DNA from: Bacillus sp. BHET2
GTDB taxonomy: Bacteria; Bacillota; Bacilli; Bacillales; Bacillaceae_B
Reading direction: 5' to 3'
DNA: 64,000 nt
Assembly: GCF_005938125.1 (NCBI RefSeq)
Contig: NZ_VCQN01000001.1
Coordinates: forward strand, 1,736,001-1,800,000
A program made the translations under genes and the position numbers. Under the pieces are notes generated by a model. The model was not told the DNA's origin. It ran no database searches and saw only the letters and a program-made list of their open reading frames with translations. Position 1 is the stretch's first letter. Each line of letters begins with the position of its first letter. Shown piece after piece: positions 51,580-59,570 of this stretch.

Positions 51580-52104
51580 ATGTATAAACATATCTTATTA
51601 GCTTATGATGAAACAGATGGCAGTAAAAAGGCATTAGATGAAGTATCGAAATTAATGAAAAGCTCTATAGACACTCACTTAACCGTTCTTCATATATCAG
51701 AGGAGAAAACAGCGAATGAATCCCGTGAAAACCATATGCCGACACATGCGATCGCTGATACGTCACCGGGCTTTGATAATCAGTACATGGGGAATCTATC
51801 CGTATCTCCGGACAATAAAGTTCATGGATCTGAGGAAGATCGCAATGAAATCAAGACGCCTGCTTCAACACATCCATTATTAAAAAGCGCTAGAGAAAAA
51901 CTATCACCACATGGCATTGAAGCCAATTATATTCACCTGTCCGGTTCAGAAGCGAAGCGTATATGTGAATATGCCAAAGAAATACAGGCCGACTTGGTGG
52001 TTGTCGGAAGCAGTCAAAAATCCGGCATGAAAAAATGGGTACTTGGTAGCGTCAGTGAAAAAGTAACCCAGAACTGCGAATCCAGTGTCTTGGTCGTAAA
52101 ATAA
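51580..52104 (+). CDS. universal stress protein (UspA family)
   Basis: A 174-residue protein: an N-terminal Usp strand (YKHILLAYDETDGSKKALDEV), an extra hydrophilic stretch of about 45 residues in the middle (about 50-105) and the C-terminal Usp part (ADLVVVGSSQKSGMKKWVLGSVSEKVTQ at about 145-172). The usual ATP loop G-x2-G-x9-GS reads GSSQ...GS, that is, the second glycine is replaced, so nucleotide binding may be altered. The frame opens at a GTG within the ribosome site; ATG 51580 is the best start. A SigB-like promoter lies upstream. Confidence 0.87.
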   Translation: MYKHILLAYDETDGSKKALDEVSKLMKSSIDTHLTVLHISEEKTANESRENHMPTHAIADTSPGFDNQYMGNLSVSPDNKVHGSEEDRNEIKTPASTHPLLKSAREKLSPHGIEANYIHLSGSEAKRICEYAKEIQADLVVVGSSQKSGMKKWVLGSVSEKVTQNCESSVLVVK

Positions 52105-52118
52105 TCATATAAATAAGA

Positions 52119-52155
52119 GAGGGACGGACCATTTAAAGGTCCGTCCCTCCTTTTT
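52119..52155 (+). terminator. terminator after the universal stress gene
   Basis: Perfect 12-bp arms GAGGGACGGACC/GGTCCGTCCCTC followed by CTTTTTG. Confidence 0.9.
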
Positions 52156-52164
52156 GTATATTCA

Positions 52165-52617
52165 TTACCCACTCGTTAATTCATCAAAGCGTGTGTGGGC
52201 ATTATTTTCGTCAAAGCTGCTATAGATCCGGTAGTTTTCGGCGTCTAGTATTCGATAGTGTTGACTGAACAGATTTTGTTGGAGAATGTATTCCTCGCTT
52301 CTCTTTACATCTTTCCACCATATTTTCCCACCAAGAGTTTTCTCTTTGCGATAGTCAATCCCTTCACGTGCGATTGTTTCAATGACTTCAAGAGGCTCCC
52401 CTCCCAGACTGGTGGTCAACGTTTCACTATCTTTAAACAAGGCACAAATGGCAATGGCAGCCGTCCAGCTTGCCATCACCCTCCCTTTCTCTATTTGAAC
52501 GAGGGTTTTCTTCGATAATCCTATGACACTTGCCATCTTATCCTGGGTATATCCTGCTTCAGTCCGTATAAGCCTCAATTTATCCGAAATGATTAAAATA
52601 ATTTCTTCTTTAGTCAT
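52165..52617 (-). CDS. XRE-family helix-turn-helix regulator
   Basis: A 150-residue protein: residues 1-70 hold the HTH (KLRLIRTEAGYTQDKMASVI, GLSKKTLVQIEKGR), and the rest is a less common C-terminal domain with IWWKDVKRSEEYILQQN and YRIYSSFDEN. AAGGTG lies before ATG 52617; the longer frame has no site. A perfect 14-bp palindrome 25 bp upstream suggests that it represses itself. Targets are unknown; it is convergent with the stress gene. Confidence 0.8.
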   Translation of the reverse strand: MTKEEIILIISDKLRLIRTEAGYTQDKMASVIGLSKKTLVQIEKGRVMASWTAAIAICALFKDSETLTTSLGGEPLEVIETIAREGIDYRKEKTLGGKIWWKDVKRSEEYILQQNLFSQHYRILDAENYRIYSSFDENNAHTRFDELTSG

Positions 52618-52641
52618 CGTTTCACACCTTACTTCGTTATA

Positions 52642-52655
52642 GTGTAATATTACAC
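52642..52655. promoter_or_regulatory. perfect palindrome, probable operator of the XRE gene
   Basis: GTGTAATATTACAC, a 14-bp exact dyad in the promoter/leader of the XRE regulator. Confidence 0.5.
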
Positions 52656-52748
52656 CTAAATCCTCGCTCATTTCAATAAGCATCACATATTTTCTTTATA
52701 AACCCATTGAATTTTGAACACCAATGCCCATTTGATTATACTTTTAGT

Positions 52749-52960
52749 AAGGTTGTTTTCGTAAACTTTGTTGCTTTTGGATAGTGTGCAGTGATTTCCG
52801 CTGCAGGTGCTCGCTTTCCGCGGGGCGTGAGCTGAGGAGGCCTGGCCGTTCGTCCGCCGGAAAGCGAAGCCGTTCCCCTCACCATCTATCGCACTCACTC
52901 ATAGACAGAGCCATGGCAGACCCTATGTTAGATAACAACAATCTATACGAAAACAGCCTT
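52749..52960. repeat. 212-bp inverted-repeat-bounded element (MITE-like)
   Basis: The ends AAGGTTGTTTTCGTA (52749-52763) and TACGAAAACAGCCTT (52946-52960) match at 14 of 15 positions as inverted repeats. The middle (about 52790-52880) is GC-rich, with TTTCCG and GGAAAGCGAAG segments related to the repeat at 38482. There is no transposase gene. Confidence 0.65.
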
Positions 52961-53021
52961 TAATAAAGTCATTACCATATCCGCTTTAAGGTATAACCAT
53001 ACATTCAAAGGAGGAAAAGGA

Positions 53022-54428
53022 ATGGATCATCACATCATCGTCCTCATTAGGGAAGACCTCAGGATTCATGACCACCCCGCCCTCTATAAAGCTTCCCAAG
53101 AAGGAAAAGTCATCCCTCTATATATATTGGATGAAGGCACTTCACAATTCCCCACAGGTGAAGCAAAGAAATGGTGGCTGAATCAAAATCTAGCGTCATT
53201 TCAGACAACCCTTCAATCCATTAACGGGAAGTTATGGATTGATAAAGGTAAAGTCGAAGAAATACTTCCCAAATGGGTAAAGAGAACGAATGCCCGTGCG
53301 GTATATTGGAATCGTGTCTACGAACCTAACATCCATGAGAGGGATCGAGCACTTGCTCACTCATTATCTTCAGAAGGGATAGAAGTCCAAACCTTTGAGG
53401 GAATGCTCCTGCTCCCACCTTGGAAAATCAGAAAAGAAGATGACACCCCTTATAAGGTGTATTCGGCTTTTTACAGAGCCTTTAGGAAAGAACATATACC
53501 TAAACCGGTCCCACCCATTAAACAAATGGACGTTCCCCACCTTGACGATGAAGGCTTATCCATTAAGGATTTAGGGCTCCTTCCACCGGTTCCCTGGTAC
53601 GGCATCATGGAAAGCATATGGGACCCTGGAGAAGAAGCTGCAATCAAAAGGTTTCACTCATTTATTAAGAAACGCATTCAGGATTATGCCGAGGGACGGG
53701 ATTTCCCAAGTGAAGGCGGCCATTCGAGCCTTTCCCCCTACCTTGCTCTTGGCGTTATTTCAGTCCGCAGGATATTTCATATTCTAATTGAATTGGAAAA
53801 CAAGCCTGTTGAATCCTTTATTAAGCAACTTATTTGGAGAGAATTTTCATATGCCGTCCTCCTCCACTTTCCACAGTCTTCTACCAGTCCAATCAATGAG
53901 AAATTCGAGTATTTCAGGTGGGAATCTGAAGAAGATCAGTGGACGAAATGGACTCAAGGAAGAACAGGCTATCCCATTGTTGATGCAGGAATGAGGGAGC
54001 TGTGGGCAACAGGGTTTATGCACAACCGGGTACGGATGATTGTCGCTTCATTCTTGACAAAGCATTTACTCATTCCATGGCAACGAGGTTCACAATGGTT
54101 CATGGATACCCTGATTGATGCAGATCTTGCCAATAATTCTATGGGATGGCAGTGGGTTGCAGGCTCAGGCTTTGATTCGTCCCCATATTTCCGCATCTTC
54201 AACCCGACGCTGCAGAGTGAAAAATTCGATAGGGACGGTACGTATATACGAATGTGGGTACCTGAATTAAATGAGGTTCCGAATCGATATATACACGCTC
54301 CTTCAAATGCACCAAGTGATGTCCTTAATAACGCTAATGTCTCCCTAGGAGCGGACTATCCCTACCCGATTGTTGATCACAAAGCATCCAGGGAAAGAGC
54401 TCTCCAACACTATAATGAAATCAAGTAA
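53022..54428 (+). CDS. phrB: deoxyribodipyrimidine photolyase
   Basis: A 468-residue photolyase/cryptochrome protein: an N-terminal Rossmann antenna domain (about 1-130; IIVLIREDLRIHDHPAL) and a C-terminal FAD-binding helical domain (about 190-460) with GHSSLSPYLALGVIS, LIWREFSYAVL, GYPIVDAGMREL, MHNRVRMIVASFL and WQWVAGSGFDSSPYFRIFNP. It repairs cyclobutane pyrimidine dimers using blue light. AAAGGAGG precedes ATG 53022. A single-gene unit with a terminator. Confidence 0.94.
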   Translation: MDHHIIVLIREDLRIHDHPALYKASQEGKVIPLYILDEGTSQFPTGEAKKWWLNQNLASFQTTLQSINGKLWIDKGKVEEILPKWVKRTNARAVYWNRVYEPNIHERDRALAHSLSSEGIEVQTFEGMLLLPPWKIRKEDDTPYKVYSAFYRAFRKEHIPKPVPPIKQMDVPHLDDEGLSIKDLGLLPPVPWYGIMESIWDPGEEAAIKRFHSFIKKRIQDYAEGRDFPSEGGHSSLSPYLALGVISVRRIFHILIELENKPVESFIKQLIWREFSYAVLLHFPQSSTSPINEKFEYFRWESEEDQWTKWTQGRTGYPIVDAGMRELWATGFMHNRVRMIVASFLTKHLLIPWQRGSQWFMDTLIDADLANNSMGWQWVAGSGFDSSPYFRIFNPTLQSEKFDRDGTYIRMWVPELNEVPNRYIHAPSNAPSDVLNNANVSLGADYPYPIVDHKASRERALQHYNEIK

Positions 54429-54460
54429 AACCCTTCCCTTAATCAGCCAGACTCCAAAAT

Positions 54461-54501
54461 AAAAACGAAGATGAAATCATAGTGATTTCATCTTCGTTTT
54501 A
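54461..54501. terminator. bidirectional terminator between phrB and the symporter
   Basis: An 18-bp perfect stem AAAACGAAGATGAAATCA and complement with a three-base loop, A-run and T-run on the two sides. Confidence 0.9.
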
Positions 54502-54552
54502 TCATTGGGATCCATGAAAATGCTATGCATTATCATCCCCACTTATAAGAGG

Positions 54553-55797
54553 TTATGATTCTCCCCTTTGAATCTTTATCGTTCGTTTTTTCTCTGACTC
54601 CGATACAAATAATGCACACGCCGCATCACCGGAAATATTGATGGACGTTCTGGCCATATCAAGTAAACGATCTATTCCTAAGATCAAGCCGATTCCTTCG
54701 ACAGGTAGATTAACACTACTTAAAACCATGGCAAGGAGAATTAATCCTACCCCTGGCACCCCTGCCGTACCAATACTCGCCAAAACAGCTGTCAACACAA
54801 CGGTAATGAGCTGTTCCAATGTTAGGTCTACATTGTATACCTGGGCGATAAATACAGTCGCAACCCCTTGCATGATGGCTGTACCGTCCATATTGATTGT
54901 AGCCCCAAGAGGCTGGACGAAGGAGCTTACCGATTTAGAAACGCCTAGTCGTTGCTGGGCAACATCCATTGAAATCGGAAGGGTTGCATTACTACTTGAT
55001 GTACTGAATCCTACGCTCATTGCTGGACTAAAGTTCTTAAAGAACCAAATTGGGTTTTTCTTCGCCAATAATAGAATGGTTCCACCATATGTGATGATGG
55101 CATGGATGATCAACGCAGCCAGAACGACCACGAAATAAAGCCACATCGCCTTTAAGGCACTGGACCCTTGGCTTCCGATAGCTGAAGCAATCAGTCCAAA
55201 CGTTCCATATGGAGCAAATTTCATCACAAGGGTTACAAGATACATCATCAGTTCGTTCCCTTGCTCCACAAGTTTGAGAATGCCTTTTGTCTTATCGCCC
55301 AATGCCGTCAATCCGAAGCCGATAAAGATGGCGAACGCGATGATTTGCAGCATATTTCCTTCCGTCATAGCCGTAAGGGGATTTTTAGGGATAATATTCA
55401 TGAGCGTTTCTCCGACAGGAGGTGCTTCTTCAGTTTTAAAGCCTTTTGATTGGGATGTGTCGATTCCTTCCACTAACCCAGGGTCAATAATGTAAGCAAG
55501 TGTTAATCCAATCACGATTGCAATGCAGGTTGTAAGTAAGAAGTAGACGATCGTTTTCAATCCGATACGTCCAAGTTTCTTAGGGTCACCCAACCCAGCA
55601 GATCCGAGAACGATTGAAAGAAATACAATCGGCACCACAAGCATGCTAATCAAGTTAAGGAAAATTTTCCCTAGTGGAGTAAAAAGATATGGATCTAAAA
55701 TGCCGAAGAGATCTTTAGCAAAAAGATTTAGCATCAACCCCACTACTGCCCCTAATATTAAGGCTATAATAATCTTTGTCGTTAAGTTGAATTTCAT
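54553..55797 (-). CDS. dicarboxylate/amino acid:cation symporter (DAACS)
   Basis: A 414-residue protein with eight membrane helices and two re-entrant loops. Signature segments are SSSNATLPISMD (hairpin 1), NMDGTAIMQGVATVFIAQ (cation and substrate site in helix 7) and GVPGVGLILLAMVLSSVNLP (hairpin 2). It imports glutamate, aspartate or C4-dicarboxylates with sodium or protons. GGGAGGT precedes the ATG. It resembles B. subtilis GltT/GltP/DctP; the exact substrate is not evident. Confidence 0.9.
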   Translation of the reverse strand: MKFNLTTKIIIALILGAVVGLMLNLFAKDLFGILDPYLFTPLGKIFLNLISMLVVPIVFLSIVLGSAGLGDPKKLGRIGLKTIVYFLLTTCIAIVIGLTLAYIIDPGLVEGIDTSQSKGFKTEEAPPVGETLMNIIPKNPLTAMTEGNMLQIIAFAIFIGFGLTALGDKTKGILKLVEQGNELMMYLVTLVMKFAPYGTFGLIASAIGSQGSSALKAMWLYFVVVLAALIIHAIITYGGTILLLAKKNPIWFFKNFSPAMSVGFSTSSSNATLPISMDVAQQRLGVSKSVSSFVQPLGATINMDGTAIMQGVATVFIAQVYNVDLTLEQLITVVLTAVLASIGTAGVPGVGLILLAMVLSSVNLPVEGIGLILGIDRLLDMARTSINISGDAACALFVSESEKKRTIKIQRGES

Positions 55798-56116
55798 CGA
55801 TGTACCTCCCTATATTTTTCCAAATAATAAAGGTTGTTTACCCTTATATCCTTTTTATGAAACCATCATTTTTCAAACCTTCAGGGGATTTACCCTCTTT
55901 TATTCTCCTTTGCTACCTTTAACATATGTTCTCTTACCAGGGTGCAGATTCAATCTCCTCCCCCTATTATACTGATTTTTTTAATAATTAAAGAAAATCC
56001 AGGAGAATTAAATCGTTTTTACTATTCATAAGTCGAAAATCATCACAATTTCAGGAAGTTCATTGATTCCATTCTACTAAAGATTGTATACCAATTTTTT
56101 CTTTTAGCAAAACAGG
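55798..56116. other. divergent intergenic region
   Basis: About 320 bp between the symporter (minus) and the ArsC-like gene (plus). It is AT-rich and holds no ORF with a ribosome site. A GTTTACCCTTATATCC stretch (about 55837-55852) and repeated GGGGATTTACCC-like bases lie near the symporter start, without a recognisable operator. Confidence 0.4.
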
Positions 56117-56141
56117 GATTAAAGTAAAAGAGATTGGGTAA
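56117..56141 (+). promoter_or_regulatory. SigB-type promoter of the ArsC-like gene
   Basis: GATTAA (56117-56122), 13-bp spacer, GGGTAA (56136-56141), the same arrangement as at 51523. Confidence 0.6.
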
Positions 56142-56181
56142 ATAGTAATAACAGCATGAAAATAGAAAGGAACATATTATT

Positions 56182-56610
56182 ATGAATAAAACAGTCTATT
56201 TTCTTTCAAGTAGTCAACAGCGTAGCTTAATGGCCGAAGGTTGGGCCGAGAAGCTCGATGTTTCAGATTGGTCCTTCAAAAGTGCAGGATGGGTTGCTGA
56301 GAGTCGTGCTGAATTCAGCGTTATGGCGATGAAAGAATTATGTATTGATATTAGTACATTCCCACTTACACGCATTGAAATGAAAGAACTTGATGATGCT
56401 TCGGTTATTGTAGCGATTCAGGATACAGAATTCGATGATGAAATGGACCTTCCAACTGAATTAGAAGGAAAGGTCATTTATTGGAATTTACCGAATCCAC
56501 AAAAGCGTGCAACCACACTAATCGAAGAATGGGTGCACTATCAAGAAGTTTGTGAAGAAATTGCCTTAAGAGTGAAAGATTTAGAAAATTTCCTTCCACA
56601 ATTACATTGA
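56182..56610 (+). CDS. arsenate reductase/LMW phosphatase-fold protein without catalytic Cys
   Basis: A 142-residue homologue of thioredoxin-coupled ArsC. Aligned parts are YFLSSSQQRSLMAEGWAEKL (ArsC: FLCTGNSCRSQMAEGWA), SAG, AMKELCIDIS and the C-terminal helix. The P-loop Cys (position 10 in ArsC) is Ser, the second Cys of the loop is Gln, and the two redox cysteines near 82 and 89 are absent; only the Arg-Ser of the loop remains. Arsenate reduction or phosphatase chemistry is therefore not expected. It may bind anions or act as a regulator. A SigB-like promoter and a terminator frame it. Confidence 0.82.
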   Translation: MNKTVYFLSSSQQRSLMAEGWAEKLDVSDWSFKSAGWVAESRAEFSVMAMKELCIDISTFPLTRIEMKELDDASVIVAIQDTEFDDEMDLPTELEGKVIYWNLPNPQKRATTLIEEWVHYQEVCEEIALRVKDLENFLPQLH

Positions 56611-56612
56611 GA

Positions 56613-56658
56613 GGACTGATTACAAATGAAATCTTTATTGTAATCAGTCCCTTTTTTT
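56613..56658 (+). terminator. terminator after the ArsC-like gene
   Basis: Perfect 13-bp arms GGACTGATTACAA/TTGTAATCAGTCC followed by CTTTTTTT. Confidence 0.9.
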
Positions 56659-57686
56659 TATGTGAAATACTCAAGCTTCGCTTGTGGAAAATGTTTTTCC
56701 ATATAGGCATATAAGTGATCTTTAATTTCTTGTTCTTCATCCTTCTGATAAATATACTTACCAATCCCGTATTTCCCCCATTTATATCTTCGTTCTTCTT
56801 CATTTAATTCAAGCTTTGTCATTGGATAGTTCTTCTCAATCACTCTTTTAGCAGGCTTCGTGAAACGATGCTGAATAAATTCAAAGGTTAAATCCTTTTT
56901 GGCTTCTTCAGGGAGGTGCGCTTCCAGGTGTTCGAACATTTGCTTATACCCTTCCTGCCATCCTTCATGAAGATAAATAGGGGCGACGATGAACCCAAGT
57001 GGATATCCAGCTCGTGCCACCTTTCCTGCTGCTTCCAGTCGTTTATCCAGGGAAGAGGTGCCGGGCTCAAAATTCTTGATTACATAATCGGCATTGATAC
57101 TAAAACGGAATCTCGTTTTCCCATTATGCTTCGCATCGAGGAGGTGATCCACATGATGGAATTTCGTGACAAAACGCAGCTTTCCATATTCCGATTCACC
57201 AAAATGTTCTATCGCCCGTTTGAGGGTATGGGTCAGATGATCCACTCCTACGATGTCAGATGTACAAGCCGCCTCAAATCGTGTGAATTCAGGCGCTCTC
57301 TCTTCGATATATCGATCTGCTGATTCAAATATTTCATCCACATTGACATACGTCCGAATATAAGGCTTGCTTCCCATAGTCGTTTGTAAGTAGCAATAAT
57401 GGCAATGCCCCATACAACCTGTTGCAAATGGAATAGCATATTCTGCCGATGGCTTGGATGTATCAAACTTCAATGTTTTTCGGACTCCGACGACTAATGT
57501 CGATTTGGCAATCCGGTATTTTTGGAAATGATTATCCCCTGGCAGATTGCGAACTTGATTATGGGATGTTGTATAGCGGATTTCAACATCCATTTTCTCG
57601 AACTTTTCCTTTAGCTGTTTCCCTAATGGATAATCTAGTGCATTGGGTTCAAAATAGACAAGTTGAGGCATAAATGGCTTTACCAT
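56658..57686 (-). CDS. splB: spore photoproduct lyase
   Basis: A 342-residue radical SAM enzyme. The cluster motif is in ATGCMGHCHYCYLQTT (C-x3-C-x2-C, about 90-97), followed by the family segments GKLRFVTKFHHVDHLLDA and FRFSINADYV; a conserved Cys in FEAACTSDIVGVD (about 141) corresponds to the catalytic hydrogen-donor cysteine. It repairs spore photoproduct in germinating spores. The ATG 57686 follows GGGG by suitable spacing and directly abuts the splA stop, so both are one operon. Confidence 0.95.
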   Translation of the reverse strand: MVKPFMPQLVYFEPNALDYPLGKQLKEKFEKMDVEIRYTTSHNQVRNLPGDNHFQKYRIAKSTLVVGVRKTLKFDTSKPSAEYAIPFATGCMGHCHYCYLQTTMGSKPYIRTYVNVDEIFESADRYIEERAPEFTRFEAACTSDIVGVDHLTHTLKRAIEHFGESEYGKLRFVTKFHHVDHLLDAKHNGKTRFRFSINADYVIKNFEPGTSSLDKRLEAAGKVARAGYPLGFIVAPIYLHEGWQEGYKQMFEHLEAHLPEEAKKDLTFEFIQHRFTKPAKRVIEKNYPMTKLELNEEERRYKWGKYGIGKYIYQKDEEQEIKDHLYAYMEKHFPQAKLEYFT

Positions 57687-57932
57687 CTAAATATCCCCAA
57701 ACGATTGAGAATAGGCATTTTCTGCTTCTTCCTCTGATGAATAAACCGCTATTTCATGTGTTAACGGATAATACGTCTCATAAAGAAACAGAGCTAGTTC
57801 ATAAGGATGCTCCGGATCGTTCACAACTACTGCTTCCTGCACATTGGCTACACTTTGAGTATGAGGATTCCGATAGATTACATATACAACATCACCAGCT
57901 TGATACGGCGTATATTGATTGTTCAATTCCAT
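57687..57932 (-). CDS. splA: SplA, regulator of spore photoproduct lyase
   Basis: An 81-residue small protein with YQAGDVVYVIYRNPHTQSVANVQEA and ALFLYETYYPL segments (positions about 10-60) as in SplA, the negative regulator of the spl operon in B. subtilis and a TRAP-like fold candidate. The longer frame starts with a GTG within the GGTGA ribosome site, so ATG 57932 is chosen. It lies immediately before splB. Confidence 0.85.
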   Translation of the reverse strand: MELNNQYTPYQAGDVVYVIYRNPHTQSVANVQEAVVVNDPEHPYELALFLYETYYPLTHEIAVYSSEEEAENAYSQSFGDI

Positions 57933-58015
57933 TTTTTTCACCTTTTTCTACAAGTCATTCCTATTATTTTCTGTTAATAGGGAACGATTTATGTTGGTAA
58001 AAGTTGTTTGAACCA

Positions 58016-58052
58016 AAACTTCTCCTTCAAAAAATGAATGCAAGAGAAGTTT
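58016..58052 (-). terminator. possible terminator after the TatD gene
   Basis: Arms AAACTTCTC/GAGAAGTTT (9 bp) with a T-rich loop; only a short T-run follows, so termination is uncertain. Confidence 0.4.
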
Positions 58053-58059
58053 CTATATC

Positions 58060-58839
58060 CTATACACTATAAAATTCCGCTGTATTTCTGAACAATTGAT
58101 TATATATCTCTGTTTCTGGCATGCTTTTCAATTCAGCAATTTTTTCAATCGTCCGATGCATCATACCTGGATGCGTCATCCTGCCTTGAAAGACTCCTTC
58201 GAATCTCCAAGGTCCGTCTGTCTCCACCATCATCCCTTTAATAGGATACTTCCTGACGAGATCTTGGATGTCATCTTCATAAAGGATGTCAGGTGTAATG
58301 GATATAAAGTAACCATTCTCAATCATTCTTTCCACTGTCTTTCCGTCCCCTTTAAACCAGTGGAAATGCGCTTTGTGTACTGAATGCTTCTCCAGTAAGT
58401 CACATATGATGGGGGCATGCTCGTATATCCCGTGAAGAATGATTGGTTTATCCAGCTTCTTTGCTTGGATGATAAAACGTTCCAACAGCTCGATATATGC
58501 TTCTGGCACCAATGTTGGATTTTCTTTCATTTTATAATAAGGTAATCCGACTTCCCCAATTGCAATCAGCTCTTTATGGTGCAGCTCTATAAAGGAAAGA
58601 AGCTCTTCTGCATCATTGTCAGAGGGCAATTCTTGTTCCGGATGAAAGCCGGCAGCTGGCTTGATTCTACTGTCTTTTTTCGCGAATTCAATATTTTTCT
58701 TTGAAGAACGGAGGTGAAAGGATACAGAAATAAGTGCCTCTACTGAATAGAGCCCGAGCTCCTGCAAAATTTTTTCCCGTTCGATCGGCTCATATAAATC
58801 CAAATGGATATGGGAATCGATAAGGGCTGGTTTACACAT
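58060..58839 (-). CDS. TatD-family metal-dependent hydrolase in the thiamine operon
   Basis: About 259 residues, TIM-barrel amidohydrolase fold: IDSHIHLDLYE (two His ligands), AIGEVGLPYY (Glu), ILHGIYEHA (His), KAHFHWFKGD (His) and MVETDGPWRF (Asp). All TatD metal ligands are present. The start overlaps the end of the ABC ATPase, and it is the last gene of the riboswitch-controlled operon, so its substrate may be linked to thiamine precursors, though TatD proteins are usually nucleases. ATG 58839 has GGAG ten bases upstream. Confidence 0.85.
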   Translation of the reverse strand: MCKPALIDSHIHLDLYEPIEREKILQELGLYSVEALISVSFHLRSSKKNIEFAKKDSRIKPAAGFHPEQELPSDNDAEELLSFIELHHKELIAIGEVGLPYYKMKENPTLVPEAYIELLERFIIQAKKLDKPIILHGIYEHAPIICDLLEKHSVHKAHFHWFKGDGKTVERMIENGYFISITPDILYEDDIQDLVRKYPIKGMMVETDGPWRFEGVFQGRMTHPGMMHRTIEKIAELKSMPETEIYNQLFRNTAEFYSV

Positions 58840-59569
58840 ATTGAGATAGCTCCTCAAATATATCCGTTTTCCATTTCAGGAACTCCTCTGTTAAGAGTAT
58901 CTCCTTATTACGGGGACGGGGAAAAGGCACCGTGAATTCCTTCTGGACCCGGGCTGGCCTGGTCGATAATACGATGATCCGATCGGACAGGAATAGTGCC
59001 TCGTCGATATTATGAGTAACAAACAGGACAGAGCTCATGTCCTCCTCCCAAATGGAAAGGAGCCACTTCTGCATGTCCAATCGTGTGAATTCGTCCAAGG
59101 CAGAAAAGGGTTCATCGAGGCATAAAAAGGATTGTGGGCTGACAAGTGCTCGAATAAAAGCTACTCGCTGCTTCATCCCTCCTGAAAGATCTCCTGGATA
59201 AGCGTCCTCATATCCTTTCAATCCAGCACGCTCAATCATGCTCAATGCTCTTTCCCTGTCCCTCTTACCATGTAACTCCTGACCAAGCATCACATTTTCC
59301 ATCACAGTCCTCCACGGCAGGAGAGACGGACTTTGAGGCATGTAGCTAATGGAGCCCCTCTTGCCATTTATCGACTTACCATCTAACTGTATATCTCCTG
59401 AATCTGGTGAGAACAATCCACCAATCACATGGAATAATGTACTCTTTCCGCTTCCCGATGGTCCAAGGATTGAAACAAACTCCCCTTCATCAACATGGAT
59501 TGAAAGATCATCAAGAATCAACTCCTCATCAAAGGATTTAGACATATGTTGAATGGATAAGGTCGTCAT
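58832..59569 (-). CDS. thiZ: thiamine-precursor ABC importer ATPase (ThiZ-like)
   Basis: A 245-residue ATPase of the nitrate/taurine/pyrimidine type: Walker A GPSGSGKSTLFHV, Q-loop YMPQSPSLLPWRTV, signature LSGGMKQRVAFIRA, Walker B FLCLDEPFSALDEF and switch VTHNIDEA. It lies one base after the permease gene in the TPP-riboswitch operon, so import of the pyrimidine part of thiamine is likely. It overlaps the TatD gene. Confidence 0.88.
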   Translation of the reverse strand: MTTLSIQHMSKSFDEELILDDLSIHVDEGEFVSILGPSGSGKSTLFHVIGGLFSPDSGDIQLDGKSINGKRGSISYMPQSPSLLPWRTVMENVMLGQELHGKRDRERALSMIERAGLKGYEDAYPGDLSGGMKQRVAFIRALVSPQSFLCLDEPFSALDEFTRLDMQKWLLSIWEEDMSSVLFVTHNIDEALFLSDRIIVLSTRPARVQKEFTVPFPRPRNKEILLTEEFLKWKTDIFEELSQYV

Positions 59570-59570
59570 G

